Source: Patiria pectinifera
Lineage: Eukaryota; Echinodermata; Asteroidea; Valvatida; Asterinidae
Direction of reading: 5' to 3'
DNA length: 64,000 nucleotides
Assembly (NCBI GenBank): GCA_029964075.1
Contig: CM057141.1
Span: forward strand, 2,356,001 to 2,420,000
Part shown: positions 57,101-64,000 of the stretch, piece after piece
Layout of the letters: each line of letters starts with the position of its first letter
How positions within the stretch are numbered: position 1 is the first letter of the stretch
Position numbers and translations under genes: made by a program
The notes under the pieces: generated by a model
What the model was told of the DNA's origin: nothing
Database searches by the model: none
Seen by the model: the letters and a program-made list of their open reading frames with translations, nothing else

Positions 57101-57951
57101 ACTTGACTACAATAGCTTCTCTCCACCCTAGTCAGCTAGGGTAGAGACCAGATTGAGTTGATCTCAAGCTGCTGCAGAAAAATGGTCTCGTAGCCTGATG
57201 AACAGGGGTAATAATTATGAAGCGCTTTCAGACCGTCGGTAAAAGGCACTGAATAAGCACCATGTTATTGTTATTATTATTAATTTCTCCTGTCGTTCCA
57301 GTCAGGAATAACTGAACTTATTTACTTTTTTTTTTTAAGGAGCTGAGTCGAGCACTTGCTGAGCGCTGCCTTAGAGCAACACAGATGGAACATGTCAAGA
57401 AGACACATAAAAGCAAGTCCAAGCAAGAAATGGCTGCACTGAAGAAATCAGTGGACAACATCAGGTTTGGAAGGACAAATTTTGATCGTCGCATAATATG
57501 CAATTTGACCCATGGTGAATTTGAAACAGAGCCTGAGCAAGTGACGAGAAATGAAAATTTACAAAACAGATAAGTTTTACAGATTTTCGAAAAAAAGCAT
57601 TTGTGCATGGGAATAAAAGAGAATGGGAATGGGAATAAAAGAGTGACTCAGTCTTAACGGCCATTTAGAACCTTGCAGGGTCATGACTGTAATGACTTGC
57701 AGGTCACAGGTCACGCAAAATCTATCCAATCAGAGCGTGAATTCATCAGCCCTTCCCAGCATCCTATTTGCAGGGCAGGGGGTACTAGCGAACGCCCATA
57801 TCAGATGGGTTATTTTTTCTCTGTGACCTTTATGTTCAGTTGTAGTGCTTTTTGCTGCTAAGCATGATTTTGTTCTTCTTGTTCTTATTTCGGCAGTCAA
57901 GAAATGAAGGAGCTACGCCTACAAATAGAGAAGCTGCTCTCCAGCAAGTAG
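41989..57951 (+). CDS. TRPC-type transient receptor potential channel
   Basis: A spliced gene of 17 coding exons, all phases consistent, giving 831 residues, within the usual TRPC size. Order: short acidic N-terminus (1-38), ankyrin region (~39-170), linker helices (~170-310), pre-S1 and S1-S6 (~312-685), TRP box (~699-725) and coiled-coil tail (~772-831). TRPC channels are tetrameric, calcium-permeable, and opened downstream of phospholipase-C-coupled receptors. ATG 41989 is preceded at once by an in-frame TAA, so the start is well supported. The gene lies 5.5 kb downstream of the adhesion receptor on the same strand. Paralogy within TRPC is not resolved. Confidence 0.93.
42260..42725 (-). 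mobile_element. TTAA family 2 MITE, degenerate copy
   Basis: In reverse orientation it shares GAAGCCCATCG-CATTTTGAAAA, CATCATCTTTCATTTT and the end ATTTACTGGTCTGCA with 55177-55646. TTAA borders are not preserved. First intron of the TRPC-like gene. Confidence 0.65.
42878..47754 (+). CDS. Gene 2 exons: ankyrin repeats and TRP_2 region
   Basis: Exons 42878-42992, 45675-45790, 47279-47383 and 47548-47754. Ankyrin-like turns are LVKRNDIAGVRQLF, MIQCLLDLGLDPGDALYHAI and PLILAARQDNLKIVKTLI then RHGAKMP. They are followed by SYIMLTSDDPLETIFKL, which matches the conserved TRPC segment after the ankyrins (Y-I-x-L-[ST]-S-[ED]-D-P). These repeats form the cytosolic inter-subunit assembly surface in TRPC tetramers. 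Confidence 0.9.
43180..43440 (+). repeat. Dispersed repeat, copy 2
   Basis: The uninterrupted relative of 18910-19480, ending GGGAGCTCTTAACTATTAAA. No terminal repeats were recognised. Confidence 0.6.
44872..45353. mobile_element. MITE with AGAGCTGTATTAAATTACT ends
   Basis: A ~480-bp element with ~32-bp terminal inverted repeats (AGAGC-GTATTAAATTACTAGAGCGC / its complement near 45320-45353), possibly TA-flanked. A fragment of the left end occurs at 34793-34880 (ATTAAATTACTGGAGCGCTA). Confidence 0.7.
45930..46378. mobile_element. Hexamer-rich inverted-repeat element
   Basis: Ends CTGGGCGAGTA and TACTCGCCCAG, with ACTCG/CGAGT hexamers next to both ends. This is the same style as the two hAT-like hexamer elements, but no 8-bp duplication is visible. 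Confidence 0.6.
46400..47278. other. TRPC-like intron without recognised features
   Basis: AT-rich sequence with short (AATTA)-type runs near 47,120. No exon, hairpin or terminal repeat found. Confidence 0.4.
48427..49818 (+). CDS. Gene 2 exons: linker helices and pre-S1
   Basis: Exons 48427-48615 (phase 0-0) and 49628-49818 (phase 0-2). The first is helical and charged (FRQECDRIEAKLAALSTKLL, then RRLRQALKLGFDN), corresponding to the linker-helix domain. The second begins FVSHPSSQDYMVSQW, the TRPC 'FV.HP.CQ' region, then has a long hydrophobic pre-S1 segment (SAVLYLLLMVFFFVPCILYI). Confidence 0.9.
50186..54141 (+). CDS. Gene 2 exons: S1-S5 with an enlarged S3-S4 loop
   Basis: Exons 50186-50385, 51284-51426, 51806-51858, 52629-52741 and 53790-54141. 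S1 is RFFLHLASRLYFLLFLIL, S2 SPFLILIIIWIVG, S3 WNFLDLVQLVLYW, S4 DPLLVAEAAFAVANVLTYL, and the S4-S5 linker GPLLISFRDMILDVAKFF is near-identical in pattern to vertebrate TRPCs. The S3-S4 extracellular loop (~75 residues; exons 51806 and 52629 plus the start of 53790) is Pro/Thr-rich with sequons NFT and NQS. Vertebrate loops here are much shorter. Confidence 0.9.
51089..51205. mobile_element. Hairpin element with ~50-bp arms
   Basis: GGTGTAGTAAAAC ... GATCCATGGGGCATTCTATTTT is mirrored by AAAATAGAATGCTCCATGGATC ... GTTTTACTACACC around a short TCGGCTTTGCCTCGG loop. It lies 79 bases before the acceptor of exon 51284. Confidence 0.75.
51421..51660 (+). repeat. Tandem duplication including a splice donor
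   Basis: Two 120-bp units, each beginning ACATCC-GGTAAAACTAG. The first contains the real end of exon 51284-51426; the second repeats the last exon bases (one A to G change) and the donor at 51547. Confidence 0.8.
52118..52496 (-). mobile_element. Harbinger-like MITE, copy 2
   Basis: A 379-bp copy of the element at 6397-6782 in opposite orientation, again flanked by TAA (52115-52117, 52497-52499). It lies in the intron between TRPC-like exons 51806-51858 and 52629-52741. Confidence 0.8.
52806..52925 (+). repeat. SINE-like fragment
   Basis: GGTATTTCTAAAGCGCACATATC then GGCCCATGAAACATT..., a motif pattern seen in retroposon tails. No tRNA head or borders found. Confidence 0.4.
53102..53160. 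repeat. Fragment of a TACTCG hexamer hAT-like element
   Basis: GAGTAGTACTCGAGTACGAG followed by TACTACAACACTG, matching the right end of the element at 28456-28848. The left part is missing. Confidence 0.6.
53360..53712. mobile_element. GGGTTGA-rich hairpin element
   Basis: Ends TTTTCACACTAGA / CTAGGGTGAAAAGGGC. The interior is full of GGGTTGA/TCAACCC in both orientations and the mirrored CGCATCGTTTCACACT. It ends ~78 bases before the S4-S5 exon. Confidence 0.65.
54165..54680. mobile_element. piggyBac-like MITE, TTAA family 1, copy B
   Basis: A 516-bp copy flanked by TTAA (54161-54164, 54681-54684), starting AGGTACAGTCCATCATTTG. It lies 23 bases past the donor of the S4-S5 exon of the TRPC-like gene. 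The interior is collinear with the copy at 20911-21472. Confidence 0.8.
54901..55096 (+). CDS. Gene 2 exon: pore helix, filter and S6
   Basis: The exon encodes MQSLFWSLFDLVDRDN, then the post-filter loop, then VVVLLNALIAMMSNTY (S6). The LFWS pore helix and LLN-LIAMM S6 signature identify TRPC. The filter position that is Gly in vertebrate TRPC (FGL) is Asp here (FDL), with further acidic residues just after. Two cysteines nine residues apart precede the pore helix at the end of the previous exon (ACLVAKDKSEC), in the place of the TRPC4/5 extracellular cysteine pair. Confidence 0.92.
55177..55646. mobile_element. TTAA family 2 MITE, intact copy
   Basis: Terminal repeats GGTAGCAGACCAGTAAAT / ATTTACTGGTCTGCACCC are flanked by TTAA (55173-55176, 55647-55650). 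470 bp. piggyBac-like target. It lies in the intron after the pore exon. Confidence 0.8.
56311..57951 (+). CDS. Gene 2 exons: TRP box and coiled-coil tail
   Basis: Exons 56311-56481, 56935-56985, 57340-57464 and 57897-57951 (TAG at 57949). EWKVARTKLMGEYM is the TRP box (EWKFAR consensus with F to V), followed by TLPPPFNLIPSLKS, a conserved TRPC segment. Exon 56935 is short and His-rich (HSSHDHQPKVHD). The final exons form a charged heptad-like coiled coil (AALKKSVDNISQEMKELRLQ), probably for tetramerisation. The tail is short, with no PDZ ligand seen. Confidence 0.92.
56742..56870 (+). mobile_element. hAT-like G/C-run hairpin element, partial copy 3
   Basis: The left end CCATGGGCGTCGCCAGGATT plus about 120 bases of interior match the other two copies. 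The right end is absent. In the intron before the His-rich TRPC-like exon. Confidence 0.7.
57010..57285 (+). repeat. SINE of the CTTGGGCAAGACACTT family, copy 1
   Basis: Shares TGGGCAAGACACTTGACTAC, CTCTCCACCC and the 3' part GAAGCGCTTT with 58130-58385. It ends in a TTATTG simple repeat, as SINEs often do. A partial copy lies at 29305-29400. Confidence 0.65.
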
Positions 57952-58076
57952 CTACATCCTGCACAGGCACGGCAAGAATTCAGATTCACTGGTCTTGAAG
58001 TGGACGAAGGAATTGCCCGTTTCTCTTGTTATCTTAGACTTGACGGCAGCATTCATGTCAAGAACCAGTCACAGCA

Positions 58077-58082
58077 ATAAAT
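58077..58082 (+). terminator. Probable poly(A) signal of the TRPC-like gene
   Basis: AATAAA lies 126 bases after the TAG, followed within 30 bases by T/GT-rich sequence (TTTTGTGCTTGAGACCTGTTT). It is the nearest canonical signal. Confidence 0.55.
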
Positions 58083-58129
58083 ATTTGTACATTTAAACAT
58101 TTTGTGCTTGAGACCTGTTTTTATTGAAC

Positions 58130-58385
58130 GCTGTGGTAGAATGACATAGTCCAGTGGTTATGGTGTTTGATTTATGTACAATGGTGTGTGGGTTCGAACC
58201 CTGCCAGGAACATGGTGTTTGTGCCCTTGGGCAAGACACTTAACTACAATTGCCTCTCTCCACCCAGGAGCATGAATGGGTACCTGTGAGGATAGAGGAC
58301 CGAATGTGCCGCGTGGTCTCATGGACTGATAAACGGGGCAATAATTGTAAAACGGTTTGAGATTGTAACTTGATTAGTTTTAGAA
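58130..58385 (+). repeat. SINE of the CTTGGGCAAGACACTT family, copy 2
   Basis: tRNA-like head (TAGTCCAGTGGTTATGG and B box GGGTTCGAACCCTGCC) followed by the CCTTGGGCAAGACACTTAAC body. Immediately 3' of the TRPC-like poly(A) signal. Confidence 0.7.
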
Positions 58386-59676
58386 TAGGAAATGGGAGGG
58401 CACTTTTTTTTTTAAGTGTTTGTTAAGGTTCTGATGAGCTGTTCTGTTTGGAGTTAAATGAAATGAATAGTTAAGTTCCTACAGCTGTCCTTGCCAGATG
58501 ATTTACAGCTGTTTCATTCTTTTTATTTGGAGGAGTGTCTCAATAATTGGTTGAAGTACTAAAAAAAAAGAAGACACTTCTTTACATGGGTAGGGGGATG
58601 GCCCTCATTGTTGTGTCCCCCCACCCGATGCACCGTTGTGACTTGCTGCATGGTTGTGGCATTGATTATACACTTTTTAGTTGTAAAAAGTACTAAGAAA
58701 ACATCCAATCATTTAGCGGAATATGTTGTGCAAGCTGCACTAATGATTATGCTGTAATACAATAAGTGCTTATACATGTACTCTGAAATATTTTTAAAGT
58801 GGAAACGTGTATTGTATTTTGAAGCCAAAGGAGCATTATATTTTATACCAAAAAGTATCATGTTCTGAAACATGTTTTAGGTGATTGCGTTTTATAAATA
58901 TGCAATGCACTGTATAGTATGGGAGATTGGAAATTTCCATAACTATAACAAATACTTTTCTTTAAGGTTGGATATATTTCTCTATCTTGTTTGTACAACA
59001 TTTTTAATACTAGTGGGTTTTTTTTTTAATGTAGGCCTTTTAATGTGTGATCATCATCAGTATTTTGTTTTCCTTTTAAAAAAATGTTAATAGTAAGATA
59101 GGATAGGGAAGCATATTCTGATGGTTCTTTAATAACATGAATGCATGGTCATTTTTTTTTTAATTTCGTTCGGAAAAGGAAATCGACACTTTGAAAAAGC
59201 ACCTATAAGCCAACCCCAGCTTTAAGCTTCTGTAGTGAACTTCATTATAGATTTGGGGATAACGTATAGGTACATAAATAATGTCGTTAATTAGTTTGTA
59301 GGGAAAAAAAAGAGTCCCTCCTTTCGGTAAGTAAATTCTGTAAGTTTCCCATGTTAAAAATGATAAATTTGATAAAAACTCGACATCCTGTTGTCATTTG
59401 TGGCTTCAACAAAGGAAATCAAAACATAGTAAACATTGTGTTAAAATGCTATGTTGTTGTTTACACTTTTCTTTTCCGGTGATTTTTGGTGTGTAGCTTT
59501 ATTTGACGTGAGTAGGCCCCTAATGGCCTAGTTCTTGTCAATGTTGATTTCATTCTATAAATGCATGCCCATAAAGTAAACTTTCTGTTGGAAGAAACTG
59601 TAACCAAAATACCTTTAATATGTTTGCAGTGTTAAAACATTCCTGCCAATGAACTTTCACATTTAATTAGAACGTA
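58386..59676. other. Gene-free AT-rich region downstream of the TRPC-like gene
   Basis: No exon-like borders and no repeat with clear ends. Poly(T) and poly(A) runs only. Confidence 0.4.
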
Positions 59677-60004
59677 CAGGGCGAGTCAGAATGATCTGGA
59701 CCCAAATTAAAGAAAATATTAAAAAGATTTAGCAATTATCAAAACAAGTGCAAATGGGATATGTTTTAGGCTGGTATTTTGGACATAGGCCTATTTGGTG
59801 AAAGTTTCACATAATATATCCATTGAACCATTTTGAAGAAAGGTGCTAGCAAAGAACACACGCTAAAACACTCTGACGACGGTTCCATGGTTCAACAAAT
59901 TCATTGAAATCGCGTACAGATGTGACTGCATTGTTGAAATGTTTTGATAATTGCTACATTTTTTTTATATTTTCTTTTATTTGGGTTCATTCTGACTCGC
60001 CATG
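59677..60004. mobile_element. Mariner-like MITE with ~70-bp inverted ends
   Basis: Ends CAGGGCGAGTCAGAATGA / TCATTCTGACTCGCCATG, flanked by TA (59675-59676, 60005-60006), with the inverted match running on through CAATTATCAAAACA. 328 bp. Confidence 0.8.
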
Positions 60005-60309
60005 TACATGTAGTACTCTTCGATAAGAGATGTTTATTTCGATAAAATAAAGACAATGGAAATATTTTGTGAACTAACTTGCTATATTTCTGCTTATATC
60101 ATTCCCGTGATGTGACTACCTGGTTTTGGTAAGGTAGCTGTTCACCAGGCCTACTTCAAACGAGCTGGAACACTTTGGCCTACGTTGATGACGTGTTCTA
60201 GCCTCTATGTATAAAAACCGCTGTGCTGAGAAACATGAACGATTTTCCAAAAGTCCGCGTGATATCTCTGCATTCTGACCAATCAACACGTGGTTATTGC
60301 GTACGTTAT

Positions 60310-60805
60310 GGATGCAACCCTGTATTAAAATTCCCATAGACACCAGTGCTAAATGCCCATACTTCAAACTTCTTTTAAATATACTCAGAACTCTCACAGG
60401 TATTCAAGCTGCAGAGAAAAATGATGATCAACATGTCATCTTTCATTTTCTTTTCATTTGTTTTGGTGGGTTGACCATTTGACTTTTCGAGAAGAATTAT
60501 TCTCACCCAAAGAAGACGACCCCTATTTTTTCCCAAAGCGGAAAAGTGGCCATCTTGAAAAAAAATACCCCTCGCCTCCACAACATGGCAAAATAGCGCC
60601 ACTTTCGAGTCCAATTGCATCCAAAATGTTCAAAATTGGAAGCCCCAAGTCCGGGCCAGAGGTTCATTGTCATAACTCTTCAATTCTCCAATTTTATGGC
60701 TCTCGGAACTCTCTATATAGAATATTTTGCGGGGTACATGTATAACTTTCATTCATGAGCTCGGCGGATGGGTTTAGGGCCTATTTACCGGTATGCATCC
60801 TTTAG
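60310..60805 (+). mobile_element. TTAA family 2 MITE, diverged copy
   Basis: Shares TCCCATAGACACCAGTGCTA, GATCA...CATGTCATCTTTCATTTTC and TATTTACCGGTATGCATCC with family 2. Terminal TTAA is eroded. Confidence 0.65.
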
Positions 60806-61384
60806 TCGGGGGCCAGGGAGGCCATGATGTCCCCAGTTGAACCTTTCACAAATTTGCATAAATCTCGTTTTCCACTCGTACAAAATGTTAAAGATCGGAT
60901 TCCCCGTTGAATTTTTTCCAAAAGCTATTTGCATAGAAATAAAAGTTATTCACTTTAACATGAGAACATCAAACGAAAAAGGCCATCGACGGTTAGTTTT
61001 AGAACATTATTTCTTCACCGAAATTGAATTATTCGGCTCTCGCATAATTATACGCAGGACGGCTTCATTTGTGCGCAAACTGAAATTCCTTTGTTCAGAG
61101 GGTTGCAGACGGCAAAATCGGAATGAACTATAGTTGATTTTGGTTTTTTCGTTAAAACAAACCATACAAATTGAAAATTCAATAGAAGATTTGTTTAAGA
61201 GCACGGGGTATCATCTTTAACTTCCGCACGATATGCGACTTTTCGTTCACGCTTTCCGTTGCGGCGACTTCTTTAAACGATGATCAAAATGACTTAAGAA
61301 GGCACTTCAAGTGTTTATGGGTTTATATTTTCTCTATTTAGGATAAAATATGGACTGTTATAGCTAACTTAAATCTTACTCCAG

Positions 61385-63119
61385 ATATTGTCGTCGGTGG
61401 CGCGATCCGTGCGCGTAAGACGATAGTGGGAACGGTTCGAAAGATGTCGTGTGAGGTCGCACTTGTACTTCTACGGACCAAAACGGCGAGGCATCGGCGC
61501 TGCGTGCGAGGTGAGCCACTATCGATCACTAGCTGTAAAGCATCTTGAATAAAAAAAAACTATACCTGTAACTGCAGCCAACTATTCGACCTTCCTTTCG
61601 GATCTTTGTTTGGGATTTAATCGATCCAAAACATGGCCTAAGCTCCTTGAAAATGATCGATACTACGTGGTTTACTAATCATTTATTCAAAAGTTTTAGG
61701 AGCACCTTTTCTTTTATCATGATGTGCAGGGTTTTGTTTTTTTTACTTCTAAAAAGTTTAAAATGATTTGAGAGCGGAATCATTTGAACTCATAATCGGA
61801 ATGACCCTGTTGTTTGGTTTGATTTCCCCCTTTTTTCGACCATAAATATCAACGAATTGAACATCATACTTTGCGAAGGGCTCTGAAGAAAGTGTTTTTT
61901 AAGTCCCGAAAATCGATACCCTTTTTTTCGCCCAGTTATCGATTTCGACTTTGCGTCATTGCAAGAACAGTTCTCTCTCTAGCAACTGTCCCCGATATGG
62001 CTTTGTGTAGCACGTACCGTTATGTCACGTTATATGCAAAACGCGGCCCTCATCACCTGGCACGGAAAAGAAGGCCCGATTAACAAAATAATCCCTTGAT
62101 GTTTTGCTTTTGAGGCATCGATGTTCACTCAAGTTGTTTTCTCTCAATGATGGAAGAGCGATTTCCAACGGTGTCTGCGGGTAAGTTCCAAAGTTTGTAT
62201 GTGTAATTGCCAAAGTTTTATACTTTCTAAATGTAAAAGAGTGAGAAAAAACACACTCGAAGTCCCTCATAAATATGGCTCTTAGTTTGTTTACTCTTTC
62301 AGAGTGGTTTTTCACATCACTAGGGGCAGAGTGAAAAGCCACTCAAGAAGACTTCACTCTAAAAGAGTGAAAAAACATTTTCCAATTTCCAAAGTGGTTT
62401 TCACATGTATTGTGGTGCACTCTTAAAAGTTCCGGACTCTTCTGAGTCAGAATGACAATTGTTCGAGTTAAATTGACACTTTTCTTGGTCAAAATGACAA
62501 TTTCGTGTCAAAATGACTTTCCCTGGTCAAATGGCCTGGAAAAGTGACTCAGAAAGTGTCATTTTGACCCTAAAAAGTGTCTAGGTAAAAGAAACACAAA
62601 GAGCAAGATGGATAACGAATTTTTCCTGTCATAGATCTATAGCGAAATGAACGGGACCAGATCCTTTCCTCCACTTTCACACCGACAGAGGTGCCCCTTT
62701 TTATCTGAGCAAGTGCCCCAATTTGGTGTTGCCTCCCAGTTTGAAAGGCGTTCCGCCGCCCCTGGTCCTTTTAAATCATGTATGATGGTTCATTATGTAT
62801 GAGCATTTAATTTGTGTGAGGTCTTGAAAATGTTGTTACTAAAACTTAGTAAAAAGCAAGGACTAGATAAAGGAGGAATGCGTGATTATCATTTCTACTT
62901 TTGTATCCTATTGAATCAGGAGGGATACACCAACCACCCGTCAAAAGAAGCGATCATTGTGTCCGGCCGAGATATCGAGATTACAAACCAGGAAGGCTTG
63001 GCTGGGCTACCATACCGGGGTCGACAGACGAGAAAGTCGGCCGGAAAATTCTCCTGGACATGTTCATCAGGAGAGCTCTCCCAAACCAACCGATGAAGAT
63101 TCCTCCTGCCGACAATTAA
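61385..63119 (+). CDS. Possible 3' part of a third gene
   Basis: Two stretches look like exons. 61385-61510 is CpG-rich, with acceptor CTTACTCCAG and donor GAG/GTGAGC, open in one frame (IVVGGAIRARKTIVGTVRK...). 62920-63119 has acceptor CCTATTGAATCAG, is open to TAA and contains PRYRDYKPGRLGWATIPGS. Both borders are phase 1 and join in frame (CVR-GGIHQPP). Base composition is richer than the surroundings. I do not recognise the protein, and upstream exons were not found. It could be a processed fragment or chance. Confidence 0.3.
61511..62919. other. Region between the two candidate third-gene exons
   Basis: At 62,220-62,600 there are many short AGAGTGA/TCACTCT and TCAAAATGACA repeats in both orientations, a degenerate short-repeat patch. 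No further exon was found. Confidence 0.4.
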
Positions 63120-63684
63120 AGAACCCTTTTCTTTTCTGATACACCCAATTCCCCTCTGTCGAATTATTTTCGTTTTAACCTTCGCTTTCTCTAGTTCTCT
63201 CAATTTCTTTTCTTTTATGATTTTTTTTGTTCGGCTTGCAAATTGCGCGCATACGCGGGCTTGGCGTTTTACTCTGTGAGATGTTTTGACGATCATTTTA
63301 TTTTTTTTATATTGAATCATTTTGTCATTTCATTGTAAATTTAACATTTTGTTGCAAACGAGCTGAAAGGTAAGATCAATCTTTTATATATTTCTTGATT
63401 AGCATTAGATAACACGCTCGGCATAATAACAAGCTGAAATGCCTCATTGTAAAAAAGTTTGTCGTCGAAAATAATTGGAAAGACTGATATTCATGTTCTA
63501 TCCTACAACATACTGTTAACCTAAATTTTGACCGAAGTTGATGTCATGAATAAAGTATATAGCTACTTAGAAAAAAAATGAAAAACACTTGGAAAAATAC
63601 TATTTGAGAAAAAAATATCGTGATTGCGACGAGCACACCTCAGATTGTTCATTTATAAAATGGAACAGTTTTCAAATTAAACCA
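63120..63684. other. Gene-free AT-rich region before the last SINE
   Basis: T-rich sequence with no exon borders, hairpins or terminal repeats recognised. Confidence 0.4.
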
Positions 63685-63930
63685 TGATGTACATAGCAGC
63701 GGGTACCGCATAAACTATTATAAGATGGAATTTTGCGTCGGGCTGATATAAATCAAATTAGGTTTTGCCCTTCACCGACGTTTTTTAAACACTGTATACT
63801 CAGTGTGTTAGTGAAGGAAAGAAAAAATCAAACTTGGGTGGTGGGACTCGAACCACGACCTCCTGCTTTCTAGTCCAGATGTCACCACTCGACCACCGAG
63901 CTAACGGGGGATCGGTTGGCCAGTTCGAAT
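63685..63930 (-). repeat. tRNA-derived SINE nested in inverted repeats, copy 3
   Basis: The same family in minus orientation, with tRNA-like part at about 63833-63910 and small deletions relative to the other copies. Only one flanking GGTTTTGCCCTTCACCGACG is present. Confidence 0.65.
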
Positions 63931-64000
63931 CTGATGTACAGCGGGCAGGACCAAAAATAATAAATAATAAAGATATAATTTTTCGGGCTGATATAATAAT

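Noticed and set aside
2108..57951. A single receptor-channel fusion protein
   Set aside because: The receptor has its own stop at 36436-36438 in a well-bordered terminal exon. The channel has its own ATG with an in-frame TAA directly before it and a separate 5' UTR acceptor.

Overview
The window is animal genomic DNA: AT-rich, with long introns carrying GT..AG borders, short exons and many non-autonomous transposons. The gene content (a very large adhesion-type receptor and a TRPC-like channel) and the tRNA-derived SINEs fit a marine invertebrate, most plausibly a deuterostome such as an echinoderm or hemichordate. The species is not recognised.

Two large spliced genes lie head to tail on the + strand. 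Gene 1 (about 2.1-36.4 kb, 37 coding exons, about 1,874 residues) is an adhesion G-protein-coupled receptor. In order it has a C-type lectin domain, a Thr/Ser-rich mucin-like stalk, four concanavalin/LamG-like modules, a GAIN domain with an intact GPS (HL/T), a family-B2 seven-helix region and a short tail. Nearly all ectodomain introns are phase 1. One junction, at the start of helix 5, does not keep frame with canonical splice sites.

Gene 2 (41,989-57,951, 17 coding exons, 831 residues) is a TRPC-type cation channel. It has ankyrin repeats, six transmembrane helices, a pore helix/filter LFWSLFDL, a TRP box EWKVAR and a C-terminal coiled coil. Its S3-S4 loop is unusually long and its filter has Asp where vertebrate TRPC proteins have Gly. 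A GAIN/lectin receptor next to a TRP-superfamily channel recalls the polycystin-1/polycystin-2 receptor-channel pair; a joint function here is inference only. A possible third gene (two phase-matched exons, 61,385-63,119) is weakly supported.

Introns and intergenic DNA hold many short inverted-repeat elements with readable target-site duplications. They include Harbinger-like (TWA) elements, one of which sits inside a splice donor; hAT-like elements (8-bp duplications), two of them filled with GAGTCC/TACTCG hexamers; piggyBac-like TTAA elements; and mariner-like TA elements. There is also a 1.8-kb foldback between the two genes, an approximately 460-bp inverted repeat at the left edge, several tRNA-derived SINE families, and tandem duplications that copy splice donors in both genes.

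No rRNA gene, functional tRNA gene or CRISPR array was seen, and no autonomous transposase or reverse transcriptase was recognised.
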